Source: Coleofasciculus sp937127375 (GTDB lineage Bacteria > Cyanobacteriota > Cyanobacteriia > Cyanobacteriales > Coleofasciculaceae). From it: DNA of 64,000 nucleotides. Under the pieces are notes generated by a model. It made no database searches. It worked only from the letters and a program-made list of their open reading frames with translations, and had not been told where the DNA came from. This document shows positions 43,628-51,774 of this stretch, piece after piece. The DNA lies in NCBI GenBank assembly GCA_040218875.1, contig JAVJQP010000048.1; one strand, given 5' to 3'. Every line of letters begins with the position of its first letter. The first letter of the stretch is position 1. Both the position numbers and the translations under genes were made by a program.

Positions 43628-45097
43628 ATGATTCAATTAAAACCGCTAACCGTTGGACCCATTCTCGGACATGTGACGGACCAAAGCGCCCGTATATTTG
43701 GACGGGCTGAATATCTGCCATCACCTCATGCATTACCCCCAGAGTGGGGTGTACAAACCCATCAACTGTTTCAACCCTGTTTTGGTGTCGCTCGTATCCG
43801 TGCCGTGGGAGAGTCGGAGTTTCAGCCGCCCCAATTCTTTAAAATGAATCCAAATTTTGATATGTCTGGGGTGATCACGTTTACCGGACTCAAACCAGAA
43901 ACTGACTATGAGTATCAAATGGGTTGGTTTGTCTGTGAAGATGAACCCGATTCCAAACTAAAAATAGACTGGTCAAAAGCCAATCAACAACGCTTTAAAT
44001 CCGGCAGTAATGATTCCCAGCGTCCTCGTTCCTTTGTCTATGGAGCCTGCCGTTATATGCAGCGACTAGCGCCCGGAGTGTGGCGATATCTTGAGGACGG
44101 AGAGCAAACCTTTGCGGCAATTAATCAACAAATTGAGCAAGGAATTGCCACGGATGCATTTCTTTTAGTGGGGGACCAAATTTATTCTGACGATAACTTC
44201 GAGGAAGTTGCTGATGCTGACTTAACCGTTGAGCGATATTTTGACCGCTATCGAACCACCTTTTCACAACCCAACGTCCGCCAACTGATGGCACAAGTCC
44301 CCACCTACATGACCCTGGATGACCATGATATCCTAGACAATTGGCCCGGTAATGCTGGGGACAAAGAATGGCAACTGGTTTATCCAGCCGCGCTTCAAGC
44401 CTATGAAACCTACCAAATGAGCCATGGTCCTTTATTCCCTGCACTCGAGGAGGATGAACGAGAACGGTATAGTGGCTACTGGGGGAATTGCCGCCTGTGG
44501 TACACCTTTCAGGATGGCTGCTGTGACTTTTTCGCCCTGGACTGTCGCACAGAACGGCAGTTAGGTGATACGAAAGAAACCCGTGCCATGCTAGGCGAGA
44601 CACAACTGGAGGCTTTAAAAGCCTGGTTATGTGATGGTTCAGGTCGGGTTAAATGTGTGATGACGTCCGTTCCCTTTTTTCCAGATAAGTTGTCTGGAGA
44701 GGGACTCGATTCAGACAAATGGGGTGGCTTCCTGAAGCAACGTACAGAACTGCTCGATTTAATTTTCGACCATGATATCAAACGGGTCGTCTTTTTAGCC
44801 GGAGATGTCGCCTGTGGCATGAGTGCTGAACTACGGTGTCAGGAAAAGCCTGATTTTAAAATAATTTCGGTTATTTCTTCAGGTCTGGCTTGGCCCCTAA
44901 TTCACAGGAAGGCGAAGCACTTCCAGATGGAGGGTAAATTGGTCACGCTTTCAACTAACCGCTACGAGTTAGCCGAAGCTGGTCCAGTGGTTTCCGTTGA
45001 TCTGTTCACACGAGTCACCGTTGATTTAGATGGATTGACGGTGGAGATATTTTCCAGCAAAGGAAAATTGATGACTAAAAAAGTCCATAAGTTTTAA
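43628..45097 (+). CDS. PhoD-like metallophosphatase/phosphodiesterase
   Basis: 489 residues. N-terminal beta domain (VGPILGHVTDQSARIFGRAE; GVITFTGLKPETDYEYQM) resembles the Ig-like PhoD_N domain; the catalytic domain carries FVYGACRY, LLVGDQIYSDDNFE (metal Asp), YMTLDDHDILDNWPGN and VFLAGDVACGMSAELR (metal His/Asp region; the usual GDVHY His is replaced by Ala-Cys). No obvious signal peptide, unlike secreted PhoD. Third in the MATE-decarboxylase series. Could act on a phosphorylated metabolite. Confidence 0.85.
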   Translation: MIQLKPLTVGPILGHVTDQSARIFGRAEYLPSPHALPPEWGVQTHQLFQPCFGVARIRAVGESEFQPPQFFKMNPNFDMSGVITFTGLKPETDYEYQMGWFVCEDEPDSKLKIDWSKANQQRFKSGSNDSQRPRSFVYGACRYMQRLAPGVWRYLEDGEQTFAAINQQIEQGIATDAFLLVGDQIYSDDNFEEVADADLTVERYFDRYRTTFSQPNVRQLMAQVPTYMTLDDHDILDNWPGNAGDKEWQLVYPAALQAYETYQMSHGPLFPALEEDERERYSGYWGNCRLWYTFQDGCCDFFALDCRTERQLGDTKETRAMLGETQLEALKAWLCDGSGRVKCVMTSVPFFPDKLSGEGLDSDKWGGFLKQRTELLDLIFDHDIKRVVFLAGDVACGMSAELRCQEKPDFKIISVISSGLAWPLIHRKAKHFQMEGKLVTLSTNRYELAEAGPVVSVDLFTRVTVDLDGLTVEIFSSKGKLMTKKVHKF

Positions 45098-45145
45098 TTA
45101 GAAAATAGGGAATGGGCAATAGAAGAATTGCCTATTCCCTTCTTA

Positions 45146-46096
45146 CTAAAGATAGTCCACTTGAAGTTGTTCAGCTAAGGTTTGGCTTTCCATCAAATCA
45201 GGCGGTTCAAGTCCCACACGACTACATTTGATTGAGGCTGTAGCTGTCGCAAACCGTGCCATCCTCTCCAGATTCCACCCCTTAAGATAGCCATAGATAA
45301 AACCGGCTGAGAACGTAGCACCTGCACCAAATGAATCAATTGCCTGAATTGAGGGAGCATGAACCCGAATCGCCTGTTGCTCCTGTACAACCAAGCATCC
45401 TTCTCCGGCTAAAGTGATCAGCGCTGTTTTTACGCCCGCATCCAACAAGGTTTGGGCTGCCGCTAAAGGCGATTGATCACCCCGTTGTGCAGAATCTGTA
45501 ATGGCTTGACACATCGTCGCCCGTCCCGCATATCGGGCTAAAATATCGGGATCTTCGTGCAAATGTTCCAGGTTTAAAAAGACAGGAATATTGAGTTTAA
45601 TGGCTTCATCCATAGGACAGAGAATATGATCTTCGTCATACCAATCGACATACAGGAGACGGCTTCCATTTAACAGAGATAAATCAGCCGTATCTAACGT
45701 CGCTAATACTCTTTTATCTGGTTGCCAAAAGTAAGTACGACCCCCCATAGCATCTGAAATTAAGACCACCAGTGTGGTTGGCAGTTGCGAATCGAAGCGC
45801 ACTTCACCCAAAACCCCACTAGACTTCAGGTGTTCTGCCAGCCATCGTCCTCGATAGTCTTCCCCCAAGGCTGAACCAATCAAACCACTGCGAATATCCC
45901 ACCCGCGCAACATAGTGGCAATCATGGCGGCATCTTGTCCCACACTGTCTCGTTGTTCCTTAAACAGACCACCAAAATTTCGTTCGGGCCACTCATCAAT
46001 TACGAGTAACTCCATCGCCATGAGCGAACCAAAACAAACAACTTCTGCTGTGGTTGGACGTTTAATATTAGGTTGGGGATATTTTTCTGTTGTCAC
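45146..46096 (-). CDS. PfkB family carbohydrate/nucleoside kinase
   Basis: 316 residues, ribokinase fold. The anion-hole and catalytic base motif DSFGAGATFSAGFIYGYLKG (PfkB signature 2, Asp) is intact; NLEHLHEDPDILARYA and LITLAGEGCLVVQEQ precede it. The N-terminal VCFGSLMAMELLVIDEWPER replaces the more usual GG signature. It is convergent with the phosphatase gene, 48 bases apart. Sugar substrate unknown. Confidence 0.88.
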   Translation of the reverse strand: MTTEKYPQPNIKRPTTAEVVCFGSLMAMELLVIDEWPERNFGGLFKEQRDSVGQDAAMIATMLRGWDIRSGLIGSALGEDYRGRWLAEHLKSSGVLGEVRFDSQLPTTLVVLISDAMGGRTYFWQPDKRVLATLDTADLSLLNGSRLLYVDWYDEDHILCPMDEAIKLNIPVFLNLEHLHEDPDILARYAGRATMCQAITDSAQRGDQSPLAAAQTLLDAGVKTALITLAGEGCLVVQEQQAIRVHAPSIQAIDSFGAGATFSAGFIYGYLKGWNLERMARFATATASIKCSRVGLEPPDLMESQTLAEQLQVDYL

Positions 46097-46145
46097 TTTT
46101 GTAGTTTCTAATTTAATTCGATACTATCAGATAGTAGGGGTGTCC

Positions 46146-46176
46146 CTCCGTGATCCAAGCCAAACACGGCTTGTAA
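46146..46176 (-). pseudogene. 31-bp exact copy of part of the P450 gene
   Basis: Identical to 38905-38935 in the same orientation and, on the minus strand, encodes LQAVFGLDHGE of the P450. It lies in the short gap between the kinase and M48 genes, with no similarity on either side. It may be the last trace of a second P450 or a short templated insertion. Confidence 0.6.
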
Positions 46177-46191
46177 TACTTTATCTATTCT

Positions 46192-46995
46192 TTATTTCAA
46201 CGTTTTTGGTAAAGGCGATCGCGTCCCGGTTTCATACCCTTGCTTTTCAATCAAACGCTCCAACTCTTCCACCCGTTTTTTAGGTGCGGGATGGGTTGAC
46301 AGGAAGGCAAAATTGGCTCCTGATTTCTCACTCATTCGCTCAAAAAAGTCTGTAGCTCCGGCGACATGACCGTAAGTGTCATATAATAACATTAAGCCAA
46401 AGGCATCGGCTTCCTTTTCCTGAGACTGAGAATACTGCGATCGCGCAATGGCTTCCACCGCCCCCGAAGCCGCTGATTGTAAGGCTCCCGCATCTCCGAG
46501 AAAATAGGCTAAAGCTACCCGTACCACCAACACTCGTCCCAAACCCCGCAAGTGATCTCGGTGAGCAAAATGACCCAACTCATGGGCTAAAACCATCATC
46601 AATTCATTCTCAGACTCCGCTTGTTGCAGTAAACCCTGATAAATAACAATAGCATCTCCCGGTAACGCGATCGCATTCACCGTAGACTCTGGCAAATACA
46701 GCACCTGATAATCCCGCGCTTTTTGTTGTTCAGGAGGAAGTTCCTCTTCCAAACGATCTAATAATTGGTTCAGGGTATCTTGAGTTGGGGAAGGTTTAGC
46801 TTGTTTCTCATAAACTGGCACAATTACCGCCCCCAATTTTTGCTCCACACTCGGCGGAATCATCCCAATTAAACCATTCACCAACAGATTCAACAGCCAG
46901 ATAACCGCCACAATAAAGCCGATAAATAGCCCCAATAAAATTAGGAGTTGGCGATTACTCGGCGGCGGATTGCGATTTGTTGGAGCATTGGACAT
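46192..46995 (-). CDS. M48 family metallopeptidase, membrane anchored
   Basis: 267 residues. One N-terminal membrane helix (LLILLGLFIGFIVAVIWLLN), then the peptidase: zinc motif LAHELGHFAHRDH (HExxH) and the distal Glu in EKEADAFGLMLL, with STHPAPKKRVEELERLI at the C terminus, all characteristic of M48/HtpX-like peptidases. It probably faces the periplasm and takes part in envelope protein quality control. Start ATG 46995. Confidence 0.92.
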   Translation of the reverse strand: MSNAPTNRNPPPSNRQLLILLGLFIGFIVAVIWLLNLLVNGLIGMIPPSVEQKLGAVIVPVYEKQAKPSPTQDTLNQLLDRLEEELPPEQQKARDYQVLYLPESTVNAIALPGDAIVIYQGLLQQAESENELMMVLAHELGHFAHRDHLRGLGRVLVVRVALAYFLGDAGALQSAASGAVEAIARSQYSQSQEKEADAFGLMLLYDTYGHVAGATDFFERMSEKSGANFAFLSTHPAPKKRVEELERLIEKQGYETGTRSPLPKTLK

Positions 46996-47008
46996 AGAAA
47001 ATTCGTTC

Positions 47009-47056
47009 GTAGTGAGCGCTTTAGCGCCGTTCTGTAGTAAGCGCTAAAGCGCTCTA
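47009..47056. repeat. REP hairpins flanking the RAYT gene (left side)
   Basis: Two hairpins: GTAGTGAGCGCTTTAGCGCC (47009-47028) and GTAGTAAGCGCTAAAGCGCT (47034-47053). Both begin with GTAG and match the AGCGCT hairpin of the 57-bp array on the other side of the transposase gene; the RAYT stop codon is at the edge of the second. Confidence 0.85.
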
Positions 47057-47668
47057 ACAATGATCAATTTTCTTGAAATCGTCCCAATTCTTACCGTAGT
47101 CAAGCACGGGATATTCAATCCATGAATCTCTCAACCAATGGCGTCCGAAATTTGCCAGATACCAATGAACGCTACTTTCACACCAATCATAAGGAGATTG
47201 GCTCCAGCCATGTTTCACTGGATTGTAATGGATATAGTTTAAAGTAGCAAAATAATGTCGTTCTGAGCGAATAGCGCGATCGCTATAACGATACCACACC
47301 TTACGACTGGTGATATTATCGTCCCGATTCCATTGATAAGATGTACGACCATGTACTAAGCGAAATAAGCGACTCAACTCATTAAAATTAGTCAGATGTA
47401 CCAGGAGATGATAGTGATTTGGCAGAACAACCCAGGCGCGGATTTCCATCCCAGCAGTTACAAACGCATCAAATAGCAAATTGAGTAACTGTTGGCGGCG
47501 ATATTCATCCTTAACGTGGCACTTGTGTTCATAACAAGCTGCTGTTAACAGATAAACTTCCTTGTCAGTCACAACATGGGGAGGCGCGTGAGATGGATAA
47601 CCACGAGACAAACGTTGCTGAACCAATTCAGCTCGTTGTGCAGGACTTAGTCGGCGATATTCATACAT
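47054..47668 (-). CDS. REP-associated tyrosine transposase (RAYT, Y1 family)
   Basis: 204 residues, single-domain Y1 transposase. The HUH metal motif is VVLPNHYHLLVHL (His-Tyr-His) and the nucleophile Tyr is in RSERHYFATLNYIHYNPVKHG, the characteristic RAYT ending of the core. Upstream residues VYLLTAACYEHKCHVK carry extra Cys/His. RAYTs are single-copy, non-mobile relatives of IS200 transposases that cut and rearrange REP hairpins headed by GTAG or GGAG. Both flanks carry such hairpins: two at 47009-47056 and a nine-unit array at 47686-48195. Catalytic residues are intact, so it may be active. Confidence 0.93.
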   Translation of the reverse strand: MYEYRRLSPAQRAELVQQRLSRGYPSHAPPHVVTDKEVYLLTAACYEHKCHVKDEYRRQQLLNLLFDAFVTAGMEIRAWVVLPNHYHLLVHLTNFNELSRLFRLVHGRTSYQWNRDDNITSRKVWYRYSDRAIRSERHYFATLNYIHYNPVKHGWSQSPYDWCESSVHWYLANFGRHWLRDSWIEYPVLDYGKNWDDFKKIDHC

Positions 47669-47685
47669 AATAGTCAGACTCGTAT

Positions 47686-48195
47686 GTACGTAGTTGGCAC
47701 TTTAGTGCCTAGAAGCGCTAAAGCGCTCACTACAAGCTATTTGTACGTAGTCGGCACTTTAGTGCCTAGAAGCGCTAAAGCGCTCACTACAAGCTATTTG
47801 TACGTAGTTGGCACTTTAGTGCCTAGAAGCGCTAAAGCGCTCACTACAAGCTATTTGTACGTAGTTGGCACTTTAGTGCCTAGAAGCGCTAAAGCGCTCA
47901 CTACAAGCTATTTGTACGTAGTCGGCACTTTAGTGCCTCAAAGCGCTAAAGCGCTTACTACAAGCTATTTGTACGTAGTTGGTACTTTAGTGCCTCAAAG
48001 CGCTAAAGCGCTTACTACAAGCTATTTGTACGTAGTTGGTACTTTAGTGCCTCAAAGCGCTAAAGCGCTTACTACAAGCTATTTGTACGTAGTTGGCACT
48101 TTAGTGCCTCAAAGCGCTAAAGCGCTTACTACAAGCTATTTGTACGTAGTTGGCACTTTAGTGCCTCAAAGCGCTAAAGCGCTTACTACATACTA
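47686..48195. repeat. Nine-unit, 57-bp tandem REP (BIME-like) array
   Basis: Units begin at 47686, 47743, 47800, 47857, 47914, 47971, 48028, 48085 and 48142, exactly 57 bp apart. Each holds two hairpins: GTAGTTGGCACTTTAGTGCC on the plus strand and, on the minus strand, GTAGTGAGCGCTTTAGCGCT (GTAGTAAGCGC in later units). Both are thus headed by GTAG and point towards each other, as in bacterial BIMEs. Units 1-4 carry CCTAGAAGCGC ... CTCACTAC, units 5-9 CCTCAAAGCGC ... CTTACTAC. It lies between the 5' end of the RAYT gene and the 3' end of an AIM24 gene. Confidence 0.95.
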
Positions 48196-48888
48196 ATTGC
48201 TCTTCGTCGGGCGGAAGGGATTTAAGAAATTAATTAAACTATACAGTTCTCTCGACTGAACCCATAACCGCCCTTCTCCATTAAACCGACAAACCAATCC
48301 TTCACCTCCCAAAATTCCCGTTCTTAATCCACGAAACGATAAACCGCCCAGCATTTCTACGTTATAATTCAACGTATCTTCAAATGCCACAATGTAACTG
48401 GTATCCACCACATAATCCCCAGCCACGGGAATTTCCACAATTGCGCCATAAGAACTAAACCAAATATCCCCTATCCCAGTTGCCCGAATTAAAAACAAGG
48501 ACTCGCCACTAAAGAAGCCTTTAAACCCTTGAAACTTAGTATCTATTTCTACCGTAGGACTAGCGGCGACAAATCCAGAGGATTGAATCATTAAGGCATT
48601 CCCTTGCAAGTAATAATGACAAATATCTCCCGGTACTCCAGGCGAAACATACAACTCTCCTGATTTGCCTTCAGCGGTAAACTCACTGATGAAAAAGGAC
48701 TCACCACTTACCATTCGCCCCAGTCCTTTCATCAAGCCACCCTTAGCCCTAGACTTCATCTTAATACAGGTATCCATAGCCGCCATGGCACCGGATTCAA
48801 CTAAAACCGTTTCATTAGTTTTCAAGTGAATCACCAAAGACGCATAAGACGGTGAATGCTCTATTTTATAAGAAATTCGCTGACTCAT
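48193..48888 (-). CDS. AIM24 family (TIGR00266) protein 1
   Basis: 231 residues. AIM24 hallmarks: AMAAMDTCIKMKSRAKGGLM, MVSGESFFISEFTAEGKSG, FFSGESLFLIRATGIG and VVDTSYIVAFEDTLNYNV, ending LGGEGLVCRFNGEGRLWVQS. It forms a beta-rich double-stranded helix fold. Three related genes lie in tandem on this strand (this one last). The fold is known; the role in bacteria is not. Its 3' end abuts the REP array. Confidence 0.9.
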   Translation of the reverse strand: MSQRISYKIEHSPSYASLVIHLKTNETVLVESGAMAAMDTCIKMKSRAKGGLMKGLGRMVSGESFFISEFTAEGKSGELYVSPGVPGDICHYYLQGNALMIQSSGFVAASPTVEIDTKFQGFKGFFSGESLFLIRATGIGDIWFSSYGAIVEIPVAGDYVVDTSYIVAFEDTLNYNVEMLGGLSFRGLRTGILGGEGLVCRFNGEGRLWVQSRELYSLINFLNPFRPTKSN

Positions 48889-48966
48889 GATGATTTATCC
48901 TTTATTTATTTTTCCCACCATTTAAGTCCACTTCCTAGGAAGGGACGAAACTCAACCTAAAGCCGC

Positions 48967-49644
48967 TCATTGCGGCGGTAGTTTAGAACCAACCTGAGAA
49001 CCAAACGCACCAGGATTGTGAGTTTGGCAATAGACATTTCCTTGTCCTTTAAATCGACAAACCAGCCCTTCTCCGCCCAAAAAGGCACTTAGCCAACTCG
49101 ATCCGGCTTTGGTAATATCAAAATTCAGACTTTTTTCAAAGGCGACAATATGACCCGTGTCCACAATATATTCCCCATTGACAGGTATTTTATAAATTCC
49201 GCCAAATGAGGTTAACAAGACAACCCCATAACCGCTAAGACTCAACCAAAAAATGGATTCACCCGAAAACAGAGATTTAAACCCTTGAAAGCCGAGATCA
49301 ATATCAACTCCTGACTCACTCGCTAGATAGGATGTCGCCTGAACTACTAACTCTTGACCCTTCATTTCATAGGTTAGGAGATCACCCATAAGTTTAGGCG
49401 CGAGAAACACTTCACCCCCTGATATCGGTGAACGGAACACACTTAAAAATAGCGATTCCCCCGCCACCATCCGTTTGAGTCCGCCCAAAATACCGCCACC
49501 CTTCCCCTGGCGCAATGTGGTACTGGCATTAATGGAACCATTCATGGCAATCATACAGCCAGCTTGCGCCACTAACTCTTCATTAGCGTCCAGAACAACA
49601 CGCGCGATCGCACTATCGGGTTGATGCAACAGTTCAATATTCAT
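48967..49644 (-). CDS. AIM24 family (TIGR00266) protein 2
   Basis: 225 residues, second of the tandem set: CMIAMNGSINASTTLRQGKG, RMVAGESLFLSVFRSP, FSGESIFWLSLSGYGVVLLT, VDTGHIVAFEKSLNFDIT, FLGGEGLVCRFKGQGNVYCQ. Clearly homologous to its neighbours but well diverged, so the duplication is old. About 78 bases from the next gene. Unknown function; AIM24-like trios are common in cyanobacteria. Confidence 0.9.
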   Translation of the reverse strand: MNIELLHQPDSAIARVVLDANEELVAQAGCMIAMNGSINASTTLRQGKGGGILGGLKRMVAGESLFLSVFRSPISGGEVFLAPKLMGDLLTYEMKGQELVVQATSYLASESGVDIDLGFQGFKSLFSGESIFWLSLSGYGVVLLTSFGGIYKIPVNGEYIVDTGHIVAFEKSLNFDITKAGSSWLSAFLGGEGLVCRFKGQGNVYCQTHNPGAFGSQVGSKLPPQ

Positions 49645-49668
49645 TATGAAAAAATTTGGAGTGTTATA

Positions 49669-50331
49669 TTAACGCAATTTTGGTTGTAAATAGCTGACTA
49701 AACCACTAATACTGCGAGACTGGAGGTAAATTTCTCCTGTACCCGTGAGTCGATTAATGAATCCTTCACCAGAAGTCATTGAACCCAATAAACCCCCGGC
49801 TAAACCAACATTCATCTGAATCGTCGGTTCATAGGCGACTAAATGACCCGTATCGACAACAAAGTCACCATTAACCCGCTTTTTCGTCAATCCACCATAA
49901 GCACCAAAAAATACCTTACCCTGACCCCTAACTTGGAGTTTGAACAATCCTTCTCCAGAAAACCAACTCTTCACACCCGCCCACCGCACCCCCAGTTTGA
50001 CGCCAGGGGTATGGCAAATATAAGCACCGGGTTGAAAACAGAGGGAATTTTCGCGCAAGTCCACACCAACAATGTCGCCAATGGTGGACTGGGTAAGAAC
50101 CAGAGTTAAGGGTTGTTGCGTTTTATTATGAAATGTATTAACAAATAATGATTCTCCGCCAAAGAACTTTTTGAGTAAGCCTGGGATAAAGCCACCCGAA
50201 AACTCCGTCTTCACGGTGAGTTTACCATCCATACTGGTCATCGCACCTGCTTCTGCCGTGATTCTGTCACCGGGATTGAGTGTCAGGAAAATAGCGGCAA
50301 AGGCTGGCTTGTAGCGAATTTCATAGTCCAC
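49669..50331 (-). CDS. AIM24 family (TIGR00266) protein 3
   Basis: About 220 residues. A TTG at 50337 could start two codons earlier, but AGGAGA is best spaced for the GTG at 50331. Same landmarks: GAMTSMDGKLTVKTEFSGGF, FFGGESLFVNTFHNK, WFSGEGLFKLQVRGQGKVFF, VDTGHLVAYEPTIQMNV and MTSGEGFINRLTGTGEIYLQ. First of the three AIM24 genes and probably at the head of the operon. Confidence 0.9.
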   Translation of the reverse strand: MDYEIRYKPAFAAIFLTLNPGDRITAEAGAMTSMDGKLTVKTEFSGGFIPGLLKKFFGGESLFVNTFHNKTQQPLTLVLTQSTIGDIVGVDLRENSLCFQPGAYICHTPGVKLGVRWAGVKSWFSGEGLFKLQVRGQGKVFFGAYGGLTKKRVNGDFVVDTGHLVAYEPTIQMNVGLAGGLLGSMTSGEGFINRLTGTGEIYLQSRSISGLVSYLQPKLR

Positions 50332-50534
50332 TGCCAAATCTCCTACAACATAGAGATATTATTCAGTTTGACAGTTATGGTGCCAATGTCCAGATTTCTT
50401 AAAAAAAATAAACCCTGGTTAAAAAAATATAATAAGGCAGAGGGCAGAAGGTTCCACAGAAAAAGTACCCAAGGGATAAAGAGGGTAACAAAAGCGGACT
50501 TGGTATCCTCCCTGACGAAGACGGAGGATATCCG

Positions 50535-51560
50535 TTAAACCTTTGACCAAAAGGTAATTGGGGAAACGCTACTGACAGGCGTATAAATTAACGAGACTGG
50601 CGTTTGCACGGGTGTGGGTTCTTGAGGGATGGCTGTAGGTTTGAACAAGAACCAAGCCGCAATTAAACCTAACACACCAACGATGGCGATGATTGCACCG
50701 ATTAAAATCATGGGTGACTTCTGGCGTCCTGATCCAGTGATTTGGCGCTGTAATCCCAGTAAATCCAGCCATTCCTGTATGGTTTGAGGGCGTTCATCAA
50801 CCTGTAATGCCATCCCAATCAGAATCACTTCATTAGTGCGATCGCTAATTTGTTCGTTAATCTGTTTTGGTGGAATTAATCGCGCTTTCGACATACAGCG
50901 ATCCATTGCCTTGGGCGGAATTTCTCCTGTGACTAAAAAGTATAGCGTTGCCGCTAATGAATAAACATCCGTATAAGCTCCTAGGGGAGTCTCTACATCA
51001 TAAAGCTCTAGGGCATCAAACCCATCGGCTGTAAGGGTATCAACTGTTGTTGACGCATCCTCACATCCTCGCGCTAACCCAAAATCAATTAACACGGCTT
51101 CTTGTTTATCGGTTCGTAATCGAATATTACTGGGTTTGACATCTCGATGGATTAACCCCGCCTCGTGAATCACTTTCAGCGCTTCGCCAATTTGTTGAAT
51201 ATAAAGCAGCGCTTCTGACTCGGGTAAACCCTTTTGGGCGTGGCTGGCTAAATCGACACCATCCAGATACTCCATGACAATGCCAACCTGATGTCCTTCC
51301 ACCAATGGTTCTATAACTTGCACCAGATGAGGATGTCGGCATTTTACTAGCTTTACCGCTTCGCACAAAAAGGTTTCCTGAATTTGATCGACTTCCGGTT
51401 GGTTGAAGTCGTGGATTAGCTGATCACTCAGGGTTTTGACCACCCATTGATTTTTCTTGCGATCGCTCGCCAGATAGGTGACACTAAATTGTCCGCGTTT
51501 TAATTCTTTTTCCAGAATATAGTTGTTGCCGTGCAACTTCTGTCCAGAAGACCAAGTCAT
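50535..51560 (-). CDS. Serine/threonine protein kinase with C-terminal membrane helix
   Basis: 341 residues. Kinase domain at about 12-270: glycine-rich loop is degenerate (LKRGQFSVTYLASDRKKNQW), Lys in WVVKTLSD, catalytic loop GLIHRDVKPSNIRL, metal-binding DFG in VLIDFGLARG, and a DVYSLAATLYFLVTGEIPP helix. After it comes a membrane helix (MILIGAIIAIVGVLGLIAAWFLF) and a short Pro/Thr-rich periplasmic tail. This is the cyanobacterial PknB-like arrangement without extra sensor. It is separated from the AIM24 genes by about 200 bases. Confidence 0.92.
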   Translation of the reverse strand: MTWSSGQKLHGNNYILEKELKRGQFSVTYLASDRKKNQWVVKTLSDQLIHDFNQPEVDQIQETFLCEAVKLVKCRHPHLVQVIEPLVEGHQVGIVMEYLDGVDLASHAQKGLPESEALLYIQQIGEALKVIHEAGLIHRDVKPSNIRLRTDKQEAVLIDFGLARGCEDASTTVDTLTADGFDALELYDVETPLGAYTDVYSLAATLYFLVTGEIPPKAMDRCMSKARLIPPKQINEQISDRTNEVILIGMALQVDERPQTIQEWLDLLGLQRQITGSGRQKSPMILIGAIIAIVGVLGLIAAWFLFKPTAIPQEPTPVQTPVSLIYTPVSSVSPITFWSKV

Positions 51561-51774
51561 TGCTCAAAATTGGTGAAACATATCATTGATTTTGGCATAG
51601 TCTGAAGAGAATGTGCTATCCGCTAAATTTTACAATAACTGAGGGGATCGACGGGCGGCAATATGACTCATTAATTTATTACTCGGAGAATAATCCCCCT
51701 ATTTTGTTTTGAGATTGGCAGCGCGATCGCTCTTGTCCCAATCGTCCTAGTTTGACCGACTCACCCTCGCTTAT

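Noticed and set aside
47686..48195. CRISPR array
   Set aside because: The 57-bp units are identical throughout, with no variable spacers, and no cas gene is present in the window.
47684..48196. 170-residue open frame made of nine copies of YVVGTLVPRSAKALTTSYL
   Set aside because: It is simply the translation of the 57-bp REP array, whose length is a multiple of three. The hairpins with GTAG heads on both strands explain the sequence; no ribosome site or homologue is apparent.
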